A DNA stretch of 62,000 nucleotides from Cryptomeria japonica (Eukaryota; Streptophyta; Pinopsida; Cupressales; Cupressaceae), in contig NC_081415.1 in NCBI RefSeq assembly GCF_030272615.1, forward strand, positions 513,742,034-513,804,033. Direction: 5' to 3'. How positions within the stretch are numbered: the stretch's first letter is position 1; every line of letters begins with the position of its first letter. Under the pieces are notes generated by a model that saw only the letters and a program-made list of their open reading frames with translations, made no database searches and was not told where the DNA came from. This document shows, piece by piece, positions 11,955 through 24,129 of this stretch. Made by a program: the position numbers and the translations under genes.

Positions 11955-12420
11955 TGCAAGCAGATCGTTACACGCTTGCTCAAACATCATGCTTATTCAA
12001 AAACGTTAGTCTAAAATGCTTATTAAAAACGTATTTAAATGATTTCACGTTTCTTACCACAAATCATATGAAAATTATTGAGTTTGGACAAAGTGAAAAA
12101 CTTGAATAATATGGAAAGGACTACTTTGAAAACGTCAGTCATTTATTTTAATCTATTTTAATTATTTCGAAGCATCAAATCCCTTGCGTTACGCGCTTGT
12201 TCAAACGTCAGGCTAATAAAAAACTCTTCATTTTAAAATATGTCGGTCAAAATGGTTATTAAAAAACTTATTTAAATGATTTCGCCTTTATTTCCAAAAA
12301 TCATATGAAAACCATCGAGTTTGGTCGAAGTGGAAGAGTTGAATAGTGTGAAAGGGATTAGTACGTCGAAAACGTCGACCGTTTATTTAAATAATTCGTG
12401 TAAATTATTTTAATGGAAAT
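11955..12420. repeat. Two imperfect direct repeats of ~230 bp
   Basis: The unit starting near GATCGTTACACGCTTGCTC (11,960) recurs as CCCTTGCGTTACGCGCTTG at 12,181. Both continue through AAATCATATGAAAA and GAGTTTGG blocks to GAAAACGTC (about 12,128 and 12,369). The pair is unusually CpG-bearing for this AT-rich neighbourhood. No terminal inverted repeats, coding frame or known family was recognised. Confidence 0.65.
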
Positions 12421-14640
12421 CTTCGCACCCCTAAGAATTATCATGTGAAAGCGTTTAAAATCTAAATGATTTGAATGATTCAACGTTTGTGACGCAAGGT
12501 TTTGGACATACATAATCATGTGTTAGGTGGTAGATAATACATTTTGGTCATAAATAATCATGCGTTCGGTAGTAGACAAAATATTTTAAAATACTAAAAA
12601 AAACTATTAAAAATTATGCGAAATAGATTAAATTGAAAACATCAGTTGTTTATTCAAATTTTGTGTCGATTAGGTATGTTCAATGATCATCTTTTTGTAT
12701 TGGTCAAAAATTAAAATATATATATTTTTTTAAAAAAAATTTGTCAATTCAATATTTGAAATTTAGCAATTAAAAAAAGATGTGATAATTTTTTTTCAAT
12801 TTTAATAATAAAAGAAACTTAAAAATGAAGAAAATGTCTAACCATTCAAAGATTTCCATGTAATCAAATTCATTTATAAACTAAATTATCTAATGAAACC
12901 ATCTTAAAGGTCTTTTCATATGCATGCTCAAATTAGGGGCTTGACATAAAGACAAAGATAATGAAAAGTATATTTGTCTTTACATGGCAGGGCTAAGCAA
13001 GTACATGAATAGGTACCCAATCCATCAAATTCACTTGTCTGTTTGAACCTTGGTGGATGGCTTTATATATCTAATACCATTTTCCTCACCAATTACACCC
13101 AGCCAATTTTGAATTGTACTCAATTAAGACAATTAAATTTGTTTACTATATGATTGTAGATATTTATTTTTATTCATAAGGATGATAGTATATTTTCTTA
13201 TTTTAACATTAGAAATTTTACTCTTTATATATGATCTGATCTATTTTAGTGATCTTTAAGATAATAATATTAATATATACAATGCAATTATAAAATGTGT
13301 AATATAAATTCATAAAATTTGAAAAATTGAAGAATTATTAAATTAATGTACATATCTTAAGTGTGTCTATCTAAAATAAGTCATGAAGTATCAAAGCTAT
13401 CTAGATTAAAAGGAATGTTAGATAGACATCTTTTTTTTGTTTTTTAGATACATGCTTGTAAGATATATACAGTAATTCATATACAACTTTAATATTTATA
13501 TATTATTTAAATTTTTAAAAAATATTTTCTAATTATTTTATTATTAGAAGAGTTGTTTCTCACTAAACTTAAAAAACTTACATGGAAACTATTTAATTCA
13601 CAAAATTGAGTACACATCTAATTTTTAAAATAGGACATTATTGAAAAAAATAAAGTGATTGAGGAAAAGTAAAGGATGATGATAAGAATTTGATTCTTTT
13701 AAATAGAAAAACTACTCGCTTAAATAGAAGCTAAGGGACCACACTACATATTAAAATAATAAAAAAAGCTTATATCTAAAATTAAAATAAACTTTTAGTT
13801 CTAATGAATAAGCTCAAACAAGAGAAAGAAATCCCTACTAATAAATGACCATCTCCATTCACACAAAAGAAGAGATTCAAATATAATAGATAATACATCC
13901 TATATATAATACCTCTATAGTCACCTATAGTATTACAAAATGGGGTTTATGACATATATATCACCTAATTTCAAGCTAGTCCTTCACTTTCCAAACACTA
14001 ATAGTGGCACCATCCCTACATTTCTCAAGGCATCTAGGGAAACAAATGTTATGATCTTCTTCATCCAAATCATCCATATCATCCATATCTACATTCTCAA
14101 ATATCATAGCCTCTTCCTTGCTCTCATTTTGTAGAGTCAAGACAACCACCTCCTATTTGCCCACATCCCCAAACTAAAAAAGAAAATTGAGAAGAACCAA
14201 TTCAAAATTTTCACATCTATTAGGAGTAGATAAGAGGTTTCAAAAGTTCTAGGAACCCCTATAACACTAAATAGGTACCAATTTCCTTTAAAGGTTTATC
14301 ATTACAAATGCAAGTTGCACATATATATTTGGAATTATGAAACCATAAAAACTCTAGACAAATGAAAATATAGAAATGCAAATATTTTCATACACTTTAT
14401 GAAGCGAAATGGAAGATTCTAAGAAGGGAAAGGACCCCCAACAAGTATTAAAATTATCAAAAAAATTTAGTGCGGGATTCCTCGACACATAGTAAACTAA
14501 ACTAAAGTTTTGGGAATTCCTAATGATTCTAACAGTTCCAACAAAGGTAATAAAAGATTAACATAAGTTAGAAGAAATTAGAAGATTAATTTTTGAACAC
14601 AAGAAGATATTAAGATGGGGATGAATAGATATTTTAAGAA
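12421..14640. other. AT-rich stretch, nothing recognised
   Basis: Low-GC sequence with homopolymer runs (for example near 12,730-12,830) and only chance reading frames. No domain, LTR edge or tandem array was seen. Confidence 0.55.
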
Positions 14641-15061
14641 ACATTAATTTTTTCATCGCAACTTATGCTAATAAACTTTACTTCATAACTGAGCATACCC
14701 ACAACAACAAAAAATAGAAAAAAGTAGAGCATACCACACAATTGCATAAGTCAACATTGGATTTACATGAGAAGCCCTATAAGGGAAAAACCATAGTGAG
14801 CAAGCTACTTGGAACTATAGTCCAAATCCAATCTCACAAAAGATTTAAAGAGGATTAAATTATGTTTTATTGTCTACAACCCAGAGGAATCTACAACTTC
14901 ATTAACATTATTTTATGGAAATAGTCAAAGGAAGCTGCAAATCCGCAAAGAAAAGTTTTATGGATATAGCCAAATGAAGATAAATTTTTTTTCAATATTT
15001 TCATGAATATCTTAGAACCTTAGAAAACCATACTTGATGAGAATTAAATATGAACATCAAT
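14641..15061 (-). mobile_element. Possible copia LTR fragment
   Basis: A block with AAGGGAAAAACCATAGTGAG (14,787) followed by CCAATCTCAC resembles the block at 45,380-45,440 in the copia-type LTR of 45,190-47,499. Such a conserved block occurs near the 3' end of plant copia LTRs read on the minus strand. Neither edge is visible. Confidence 0.35.
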
Positions 15062-15083
15062 TATATATATATATATATATATT
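15062..15083. repeat. TA microsatellite
   Basis: About ten TA dinucleotides border the left side of the copia-type LTR at 15,084. A related TA-rich tract borders its right side at 16,380, suggesting insertion into a simple repeat. Confidence 0.85.
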
Positions 15084-16379
15084 AATATTAAGGAAAAGTA
15101 AGAAGGGGGGTGGGGGGTGAATCAGTTTTCACTGGATCAATTAACAAACTTAACCTCAAATGAACATCTAATTAATTGTAGCAACAACAAAGACAAGAAA
15201 ATGGATAGCACAACACACAACACCAATATTTTGATGTAAAAAACCCGATTAAGGGAAAAACCATGATGGGAACCTAACCATAAAAAGATGATACTCTATA
15301 GTAGTATCTTAAAAATATTACAATGGGGAATGCACCAACATTCAAGAACACTACCTCAATCTTATGCTCAAGATATAATAACCCGGAAGGCTACAACCCT
15401 CAGGGAAGTCTCACTGACTTACAACAAGATTCAGACCACAATCTGGAAGGACTAAACTATAATAATAACATCTACTAATGCCTAATGACAGTTGCAGTTA
15501 AGCACATTTGTCTACTCTGCAACAACTCAAATCAATACACAACTTCACAATATGAATCCTTGTTCACACATACACCACTCTCTGATAATGCATACACAAC
15601 ACTGATACCCAAATTACATGACAATATCACCTATCTATACAATTCATCAACCTTGACAACAAGGTCGGCTAAACTCTTAACACCTAATTACAAAATTGCA
15701 TTACACAATACAAATATTGACTACTGGACCAACACAATTATATACATGGTATAACATGGTGCTAAATAAAATCTCCAAATAGGCAACACCACCAAAAATC
15801 TTGCCAGGATCAACTGCAACAAGCTACACCACCAAGAATACTACATAACATGAATAATATCACTGTATCAAAAAAATCACCAAAAAATCACACAACAATC
15901 AATGTGGATCATCAAAGAAAATAGGGCACAATTAGGGAACACCAACAAGCATGTTAGAATCATCACTAACAGTTGTACCAACAACACTTATAAAATATTC
16001 TTCGATCAACATCTAAACTTCAAGAACAACAACAACTATCACAAAGAAAGATAACCTGCAGAGCATCAAATCATGAACCATGTGAAATTAAGATACATAA
16101 GACCATCCCAAACAATCTCCCTAGAATGCAGCTCAAGGTTTGATCACACCGAAATATACCAGAGGAAATACCGAAGTTTGCAAAACACTGATCAGAAGAC
16201 CAAACTGCAAACTGAATCATATGATATGATCAATTAAGGTTTTCGGATCACTAAAACCAATACAGAAAGATGTAATGATACTATAAATACTCCATACACC
16301 AAACCATGATACCAATAAACCAATTTACAGTCACTAGAGCAATAAATCACAAGAATATGTTAACATCAATGACAACAAC
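15084..16379 (-). mobile_element. Copia-type LTR, probably solo, minus strand
   Basis: Read on the minus strand it begins TGTTGTTGTCATTGATG (from 16,379) and ends near the C-rich stretch whose complement is GGGGGGTGAATCAG (15,105-15,130). It contains the GGGAAAAACCA block (15,256) that the complete copia LTRs at 48,422 and 54,597 also have. TA-rich simple sequence flanks both sides. No coding region adjoins it, so a solo LTR is likeliest. The right-hand 455 bp (from 15,924) are shared with 47,041-47,499, but the left-hand part is different. Confidence 0.55.
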
Positions 16380-16450
16380 ATATATACATAGATATATACA
16401 TATATGTATACATATATATACACAGATATATATACACATATGTATATATG
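16380..16450. repeat. TA/CA-rich microsatellite
   Basis: Imperfect run of TATATACA and CATATATG units. The equivalent tract in copy 3 lies at 47,500-47,588. Confidence 0.85.
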
Positions 16451-17439
16451 GGTAAACTCACAATAATGGTTCCCACTTTTGCTAATGAACGAAATTGGTG
16501 GAGGTGGGGATGAAAAATTCAGGGGGGTTTGAATGAATTGGAGGTGTTTGAGCAAACCACCCCCAAGGGTTTGATCAAACCCACCTTCGGATCCTAGTTT
16601 GATCGAACTCTAGATGTATATAGGGTTCAATTGAACCCAATAAAATATTTATTTTTATTGGGTTGGATTGAACCCCTCATTCGATGGAACCCATTTAAAA
16701 ATTATTGTTTTAAAAATCTCTATAAAACACTGAAAATGACAGTTTAACTATCATATTGAAGTTTGGAGTTTTCTATGGAGAGGTGGTTAGAGAAAACCCT
16801 ACGTCAGAATTACGTCACCGTGCCTTGTCAACAACAACCAATGCTTCTCACCTTTCAACTTTCGACCTACATTATTTAAGGTGCATAAAATAACCTCTTT
16901 TTTTTGTTTAATAATGTTTTTATTTATTTGTTTGGTTTTATTAAATTTATTTAAAAATTAATAAATAATTTGCTTGTTAATTTTCTTTTTTAATTAAATA
17001 ATTGTATATTTATTGTTTTTTTCAGCATTTTCAAAAAATGTTATCAAAAACTTAGAAAACATATCTATACTAAAATTTTAAAACTTAGAAAAATGTTTCA
17101 AATATTTTAGAAAAACATTACCAAAATTATAACTTCAAAATTTTTTGGAAAACTTGATTTAATGTTAATTTGTTTTTTTAATTAAATAACTATATATCTA
17201 TTGTTTTTTTCAACTTTAAAAGAAAATGATATGAAAAACATAGAAAACTAAGGTAGTAAATTAAAACTTAGAAAAAAGTTAAGAAAAACATTAGCAAAAT
17301 TAAAAATTAGAAAAATGTTACAAAACTGAAAATAATAAATTAAAACGTTAGAAAAATTAAGTCATAAATTTAAATTTAAAAAAACATTATAAAACTTACA
17401 TAACAAATTTAAACAAATTAGACAAAATAAAACCTTTGT
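16451..17439. mobile_element. Left part of array-bearing LTR, copy 2
   Basis: Non-coding and colinear with 47,589-48,360 in copy 3. It starts with inverted G-rich/C-rich blocks (GGTTTGAATGAATTGG and ACCCACCTTC surroundings). It then has a 500-bp AT-rich tract with an irregularly repeated AAAACTTAGAAAAATGTT motif (16,900-17,420). Copy 3 lacks about 228 bp of it (16,631-16,858) between two TTCAA pentamers. Confidence 0.6.
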
Positions 17440-19860
17440 GACCCCTTTTCACATCCTATAACACACACAACATGACTCCTTAGGACTCTTAAGACCACAT
17501 ATGCTAGGCTGACAACACTATATTTCCCCTTGGAACCATAGAGGATCACATAGTGTGCTAAGGGGTCATATGTGGTCTTTAGGGGTCATGCATGTGTTCT
17601 AACACATGCATGACCACTTAGGACCACATATGACCCCTTATAAAATCCTAGTGTGTATGACATACAATCCCTTAAGATCACGTGTAGTGTCCTAAGGGGT
17701 TGAATATGTGGTCCTAAGGGATCCGCATGCATTCTAACACATGTGTGACCCCTTAGGACCACATATGACCCCTTATAACATCCTAGTGTACATACGACAT
17801 ACCCCTTAGGATCACGTAATGTTCTAATGGGTCATATGTGGTCCTAAGGGGTCACGTATGTGTTCTAACACATGTGTGACCCCTTATAAAATCCTAGCCT
17901 GTACAACATACCCCTTAGTCCATCAGATAGTGTCCTAAGGGGTCATATGTGCTCCTAAGGGGTCACACATGTGTTAACATATGAGTGACCCATTAGTACC
18001 ACATATGACCCCTTATAAAATCCAAGTGTATACAACATATACCCCTTAGGATCACAGTTTCCTAGAAGGGGTCATATGTGGTCATAAGGTCTCACGCATG
18101 TGAGTTATAACACATGCGTGGCCCATTATGACCACATTTGACCCCTTATAACATCCTAGTGTGTATGAAATGTTCCCCTTAGGATCACATAGTGTCCTAA
18201 GGAGTCATATGTGGTCCTAAGGGGTCAGGCATGTGTCCTAGAACCGCATATGACCCCTTAGAACCACATATGACCCCTTATAAAATCCTAGTTTGTATGA
18301 CATATGGTCCCTTAAGATCACATATGTATTAGTGTCCTAAGGGGTTGATTATGTGGTCCTAAGGGATCACACATGTATTCTAACACATGCATGTGAGTGA
18401 CCCATTAGGACCACATATGACCCCTTATAAAATGCTAGTATACATATGGAATACTCCTTAAGATCACATAGTGTCCTAAAGGATCACACATGTGTTCTAA
18501 CACGTGTGACAACATAGAACTGCATATGACGCCTTATTAAATCCTAGTGTGTATGACATACAGTCCCTTAAGATCACATACATAGTGTCCTAAGGGGTTG
18601 GATATGTGGTCGTAAGGGCTCACGCATATGTTAACACATGCATGACCCCATAGGACCACATATGACTCCTGATAACATCCTAGTGTATACAACATGTACC
18701 CCTTAGGATCACATAGTGTCCTAATGGGTCATATGTCATCATAAGGGGTCACGCATGTGTTCTAACACATGCACGTAACCCCTTTGGACCACATATGATC
18801 TCTTATAACATCCTATTGTATATACGACATACCCCTTAGTCCATCACATAGTGTCCTAAGGGGTTATTTATGGTCCTAAGGAGTCACACATGTGTTCTAA
18901 AACATGCATGACCCCTTAGAACCACATATGACCCCTTATAGAATCCTAGTGTGTACGACATACATCCCCTTAAGATCACATTTAGTGTCCTAAGGGAATG
19001 ATTATGTGGTCCTAAGGGGTCACGCCTATGTTCTAATGCATGCATGACCCCTTAGGATCACATCTAACCACTTATAATATCCTAGTGTACATAGGACATC
19101 CCATAGGATCACATAGTTTCCTAAGGGGTCATATGTGGTCCTATGGGGTCATGCATGTGTTCGAACACATGTGTGACCCCTTAGAACCGCATATGTCCCC
19201 TTAAGATCACATGTAGTGTCCTAAGCAGTTGAATATATGGTTCTAATGGGTCATGCATGTGTTCTAACACATGTGTGACCCCTTAGGACTACATATGACC
19301 CAATATAACACCCTATTGTGTATGACATACCCCTTAGGATCACATAGTCTCCTAAGGGGTCATATGTGTTCCTAAGGGGTCATGCATGTGTTCTAAGGCA
19401 TGCGTGACCCCTTATAAAATCCTAGTGTGTATGACATAGCCTTTTGTCGATGACATAATGTACTAAGGGTTCATATGTGGTCCTAAGGGGTCACGCGTGT
19501 GTTGGCACATGTGTGACCCCTTATAACATCCTAATGTATACAACATTTACCCCTTAAGATCACATAGTGTTCTAGAAGGGGTCATATGTTGTCATAAGGG
19601 CTCACACATGTGTGTTCTAACAAATGTGTGACCCCTTAGGACCACATATGACCCCTTATAATATCATAGTGTACATATGACATACCCCTTAGGATCACTA
19701 ATCCTAAGGGATCATATGTGGTCCTAAAGGGTCACGAATGTGTTCTAAAAAATACATGGCCCCTTAGAACCACATATGAACCCTTATAAAATCCTATTGT
19801 GTACGACATATAGTCCCTTAAAATAACATACATTAGTGTCCTAAGGGTTTGAATTTGTTG
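17440..19860. repeat. Palindromic tandem array, copy 2 (longest)
   Basis: Seventeen anchors of the ATCCTAGTGTGTACGACAT type occur at about 17,645, 17,778, 17,890, 18,018, 18,149, 18,285, 18,429, 18,540, 18,674, 18,807, 18,943, 19,078, 19,308, 19,420, 19,527, 19,662 and 19,790. The wide 19,078-19,308 gap holds an eighteenth unit without its anchor (near 19,195). Units contain two nested palindromes: CCCCTTAGGA/TCCTAAGGGG around ATCACATAGTG, and a longer one centred on TTCTAA. Diagnostic variants (CAGTTTCCTAGAAGG, AAATGTTCCCC, ATATGTATTAGTG) give each unit an identity. The order matches copies 1 and 3, so this is the most complete array. Confidence 0.92.
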
Positions 19861-21323
19861 GAATTTGGCATAACTTATACAGATGCAGGTGATGCAGTTG
19901 AAGATGGATGACTGCACTAATAAAGGATAGAAGTCTATTTGTGATGAAGTGATTGAGATTCTATGATTAGATGACATGATCAGTTATTTATGTTGTCATT
20001 GATGGAAACCAATGTCAACTGACGTTCTTGATGTCTTGTTTTATCATCTAAGTGATTTGGTTTATCGGAAGGAGGGTTTATCGGAAGAGAACTAAAGTCT
20101 ATGAAATAGGACTTTAACCGATAAAGCAGAGTTGTTTTGATTGAATTGATCGATTGGTGATGATTGATGATTCATAGTTTGGATGGTGAACTTGTATCAT
20201 GGAAAGGTGTATATAATCAGAACCAAAACTTGTGGATATTACCGGAAGGTGTGTTTCAAATTTCTGATGAATTTTTGCTAAGGTTTTAGTAGGGTTTAAG
20301 GACCGGTGAAGAAATCATCAAATCGGTAATGATATTTGCTATGACGGTGATCAACGATGAGTCTACATGAAGTTGGTAACATGGTACAACCCGCGTGAAA
20401 TATTTAATTATTGTTTTGGCACAATTCAAGGAAGATTTTCTTGGGAATCAGTGAAATGCTTAGTAGGGTGTTTTGGTGTGAATTCACTCATGATCTCACA
20501 CATTCATTCATTCATATTCATAACCGACTTCATACCTCATCACACCTCTTAAAAACATCATTAGGTGGGCTAGAACATTGGAACGATTTACTAGCTTCAA
20601 TGAATAGAGACAAACTTGCAATACATGCTTGAATTGTGTTGGCCACCGACATAAGACATCAAATTTTGTGTCGATTTACTGATCTAAGTGATTTTCATCA
20701 CTACTGGTTAAGACTTCATCAACTAATTTTCTTAGTCAAACAAATCTCATTCACTTAATTGAATCTCTACATGCGGTCATGGACATAACTTCATCTACCA
20801 GTATCCATTGCTTCTACAATATTGCATCATACCATTCTTCATGAATTTCTTGTACCGATTGTCAGAATATTATATTGTCTATGTTTTACCGGTTAAATTC
20901 CTATTTGTCGGTTCTGATAAAAACTGGCTACGCAAGTAACAGTTAAGCCTTACCTATTTAATTGTAGGACTAAGATTATTGTAGAAAAATAGTTGCCATC
21001 AATTACAATATATAACATACTCATCATATAATAATCTAGTCTCTTTACAAATCAAACATGTACCGGTTGCATCAAGCAAACAAACATTTAGTGATGTAGA
21101 TCAAATGATCAAATGCCAACACTTTCCTTATTTTCTTTCTAGTTAAAAGCATTTTAGTTAATTATTTTTTTATTGAATATCATCTGAAGGTAGTTGTCAC
21201 CCTGTAAAATAAGCAAAGAATCAATCAATAGATAGTTTTTTTAGACTGGTTCAATTGTGGTTACATTTTTCACCTTTGTGGGCATGAGAATATAGAGTTA
21301 GGTGATAAATCTGTCAACTAACA
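19861..21323 (+). mobile_element. 3' tail of array-bearing LTR, copy 2, with insertion
   Basis: The tail aligns with 951-1445 and 57,351-57,827 but contains an extra ~930 bp (about 19,991-20,917). The LTR probably ends at the CA of CAACTAACA, directly before the PBS-like site. From the LTR-like left edge at 16,380 this makes a segment near 4.9 kb including the insertion, within the range of giant gypsy LTRs. Confidence 0.6.
19991..20917 (+). mobile_element. Insertion within the copy 2 LTR tail, LTR-like
   Basis: The sequence is absent from the same place in copies 1 and 3. It begins TGTTGTCATTGATGG, like the start of several LTRs here, and includes a possible TATA motif (GTGTATATAATC near 20,206) and several ACCGGT/ACCGAT motifs. 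No clear terminal CA or target duplication was found, so a solo LTR is plausible but not shown. Confidence 0.5.
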
Positions 21324-21329
21324 AATTTT

Positions 21330-21349
21330 TGGCGACTCAGCTAGGGATG
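21330..21349 (+). other. Primer-binding-site-like motif, copy 2
   Basis: TGGCGACTCAGCTAGGGATG lies six bases after the CA that probably ends the LTR. It is the best preserved of the three copies because it keeps the TGG start that pairs with tRNA CCA. Confidence 0.65.
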
Positions 21350-21942
21350 AAACTAGAAGATTTATGAAAGCTAGTATTTCTAGCCACTAAACCAATACCT
21401 ACTTGTCTTTGGAAACATTTTGAAAGTCTTTTGGGAAGAAGACTGATGACTCTATTTGTGTATAGACTTATAGGGTTTTCCCAGGCTAGGCCTAAGTTAA
21501 TATATGGTTAACATTTGAAAGACAGTGATAGTCAAATATTTTCTCACCCTGTGAATACTTGAAATAAGGAAATTAAAGGAAATAAAAGACATTTTTCTAA
21601 GGATTACATATGTCTATCACTACTGATAGATGCGTATAGGAGATACAATCATTTAAACTATTTTGGAAAAGGGTGGCCTATTAGATTTTAGCTGAAGAGA
21701 CACGAGAATCATCCTCATCTAATTCCTCTGCCCTGATAAGAAGAAGCTTTGAAGCAATGATATCTCAATTATCAATACTATATACTCAGAAGAAGCAGTA
21801 CACCTAATGGGGAGTGTAAAGGTTGAGTCATTTCCAACATGCATACCATTCAAGCCTAAAGAGTTATCGCTTGGTATGTCTAAAGAAGAGAAGACATCAA
21901 AAGAATTCAAAAGGGTTTATGTTTTAAGATGGCTCTAGAAAG

Positions 21943-21947
21943 GTTTT
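21943..21947. repeat. Target-site duplication of solo LTR, left
   Basis: GTTTT before the TG of the solo LTR, repeated at 22,425-22,429 after its CA. Leaving out the LTR and one GTTTT keeps the host frame open across the junction. Confidence 0.85.
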
Positions 21948-22424
21948 TGTTGGTGTAAATAATTATTCATCATGGATATTATTACACTTTCCTTAAGTTT
22001 ACTTAGGATAATGCATTTCATAGCAGTTTGTGTATGAGACACTTGGGTGTTTGTGCCACATTGGAATAGTGTGTGTAGGAGAAATTCCACCTTTTATGGT
22101 GTTGATCTTGTTACACTCCACTCTTGTTGTTACACTCCACATTTAGTGGGTGATCCACCTCATGTGGACTATTATATTATTTCTCCTACCTACCCACACC
22201 TATTTCCTACCTACCCTTGTTTCTTATTGAGCCACATGTCATGTTTGTGTGCTCACATATCCTTAGCTTTGCCTATATAAGCAAGCTCATCTACATTGTA
22301 TGTAACTATTGAATCATGATTATTTGATCATTTTCTATTGATGAGAATACAGTTTATTCTTGTCCTATATTGTGTCTCTATTTTGTACATTTCATTGAGC
22401 TCTTGATCTTGGCAAAATCTCACA
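21948..22424 (+). mobile_element. Solo gypsy-type LTR, 477 bp
   Basis: Starts TGTTGGTGTAAATAATTATT and ends CTCACA, flanked by perfect GTTTT duplications. It contains a TATA box and the GAGAATACAG...TTATTCTT-like region common near the R/U5 end of gypsy LTRs. No internal domain adjoins it, so it is a product of LTR-LTR recombination. It interrupts the copy 2 reading frame and is younger than it. Confidence 0.9.
22274..22280 (+). promoter_or_regulatory. TATA box of solo LTR
   Basis: TATATAA in the context GCCTATATAAGCAAGCTC, two thirds of the way into the LTR, where the U3/R boundary is expected. Confidence 0.6.
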
Positions 22425-23400
22425 GTTTTGAAGGTGACTTTCGATGTGGTATAATTGATGATAAAGGTCACATTACTGAGGTCAGAGTAGCAAAGTTCAT
22501 AAGCATCTCTAGTGGAGTTGAAAAGAGGGAAACATTGTTTCAAGTCACCCTCTGGGATGAGATCCTATGTGTAAGGGAAGATGAAGTCCCCCCAACAATG
22601 GATCCTATACTTTTGGAATATGACAATAAAATATCATTATGTACAACACGCATGAGCTTTTATCTAACTTAGGGTAAGCCAAAATAAAATTTTGTTTCTG
22701 ATGGCCCTTTATTTGACTTGGTTGGCTTTTTGCGAGGTGTAGCACTCTAAGAAGATCTCCTCTCCTTTTCTAGGGAGAAGTCCCCAACCAAGGAGATAGA
22801 GATTGAATGGAATATTTTAAACCCTTTGTATTACCCTATGGAATCTTATGAGGATGCCAAGGTTAGGGATAAACCTCTTTTTAAAGTGATGAATCCTTAG
22901 CCAAATAAGCAGCTATTATCCCTCCATAACTCTAATGAACTTGAGAGATGTATCCTTGAGGATAGCTCTGATGATGATAAATTCCATTTTTTATGTTATC
23001 ATGTAGAAATGGGAAGTGGAGATGTCCATTTCTTGAGCCCAAACCCTAGCACCTTTGTTGATGATTATTTGTTTTTTAATGAAATCACTGATAAATGCTC
23101 AATTGTTCAGAATCTTAAGCCATGATCGAGTAAAGTTTATATGTTGGGCCATGATAGCATTGTTGATATCTTAAATCAGAGTCGAGAGGAATATGATCTA
23201 AGAGAGAATATACTGGTTAATTTTTTTCATAAAGAGCATTTGCAGCCACCACAAGCAAGTGATGAAGAGGTAATGGGTTTGGTCCCAGAAGTCTATTATG
23301 AAGAGTGGTTGTTTGGGCATGAATGCATCTACTAAAAAATTATGTATAGTTGTAATCGAGAGTCTGGCTCTAGAGTCGTCATCAAACATTATTCATCTTT

Positions 23401-24120
23401 TATCACCTCATATGTCTAAAGTGCTCTGTTCCACATAGGTATATATTTCTCCCAGCCCATAAATGGTTTCACTTGAATAGTGTTGTGCTCCTTTAGCATG
23501 AGGCCCCTATGGTCATGTATATATTTAGGTCCTATTTTTGGCATGTTATAGGTGTAGTTTGTTTTCCTTTCAAGTTTTGGCTTGTTATTTTCTGGTTTAT
23601 GCTCAGTTACCCCTCCTCCCGACTACCAAGCAACACCCTTCCTTCTATTATTCACAACTATGTTGACCAATTTTTCATGCATTGGTTTGAGTTATGGAGT
23701 TCTCTTCGCCCTACTAGTCCTAGTCCCCATTTAGAGCCTATATGTTACCTATTAATTTTTAAACTTTTGGCATGTCATAAAACTTTATTAACTCCTCTCC
23801 TTTTCCCCCTTGTCACGGTTTTTCTAAGTTTCTTAACCTCTGTCATGGGGTTCTTAACTTTTATAACTACTTGATTACCTGACTTTCTTATGGGAGTCTA
23901 TGAGAGGTCGGTACTATTAGGAAGTCGGACTTGTGGTTGCCTTTAAAAAAGTTCAATAATTGTGAATTTGCTCGATCTTCTTATCCTCTAACATTTTTTA
24001 TGTTGTGTAAAGGATAGGCCTCTCTGAAATTTTAAAGGGTATCCTCAATTTCAAAACAAGGAAATTCTTGATAATGTAATTTCAAGTTTATTTAGTACCC
24101 TATTGGGGTTGCAACATGAG
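23401..24120. other. Copy 2 interior, no recognised gene
   Basis: Contains a chance 121-codon frame (23,509-23,874) rich in Phe, Leu and Ser with no recognisable motif. Otherwise unremarkable AT-rich DNA. Confidence 0.45.
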
Positions 24121-24129
24121 TGATAGTAA

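Larger units (their letters stand above)
21660..23400 (+). pseudogene. Decayed retrotransposon reading frame, unknown family, split by a solo LTR
   Basis: With the solo LTR at 21,948-22,424 left out, one frame runs from about 21,785 to 23,400 with only a few stops (TAG, TAA, TGA). A further 120-bp piece in another frame (from 21,680) joins by a frameshift near 21,785. Landmarks are VESFPTCIPFKPKELSLG before the LTR, FEGDFRCGIIDDKGHITEV after it, then FLSPNPSTFVDDYLFF (23,035) and ILNQSREEYDLRENI (23,170). I do not recognise the family: no zinc knuckle, protease or polymerase motif is present. Its place after the PBS suggests a gag-like or extra upstream ORF, as Ogre-type elements have. Confidence 0.55.

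Noticed and set aside
16334-16555. Minus-strand frame of 73 codons, also its counterpart at 47,486-47,689
   Set aside because: The product is mostly Tyr-Ile-Val repeats translated from a TA/CA microsatellite.
17440-19860. Regularly spaced palindromic repeats resembling a CRISPR array
   Set aside because: Spacers are themselves conserved repeats, units are too long and variable, no cas genes exist, and the surroundings are eukaryotic retrotransposons.
23509-23874. 121-codon plus-strand frame
   Set aside because: Hydrophobic and aromatic-rich without recognisable motifs, in a decayed element interior; likely chance.
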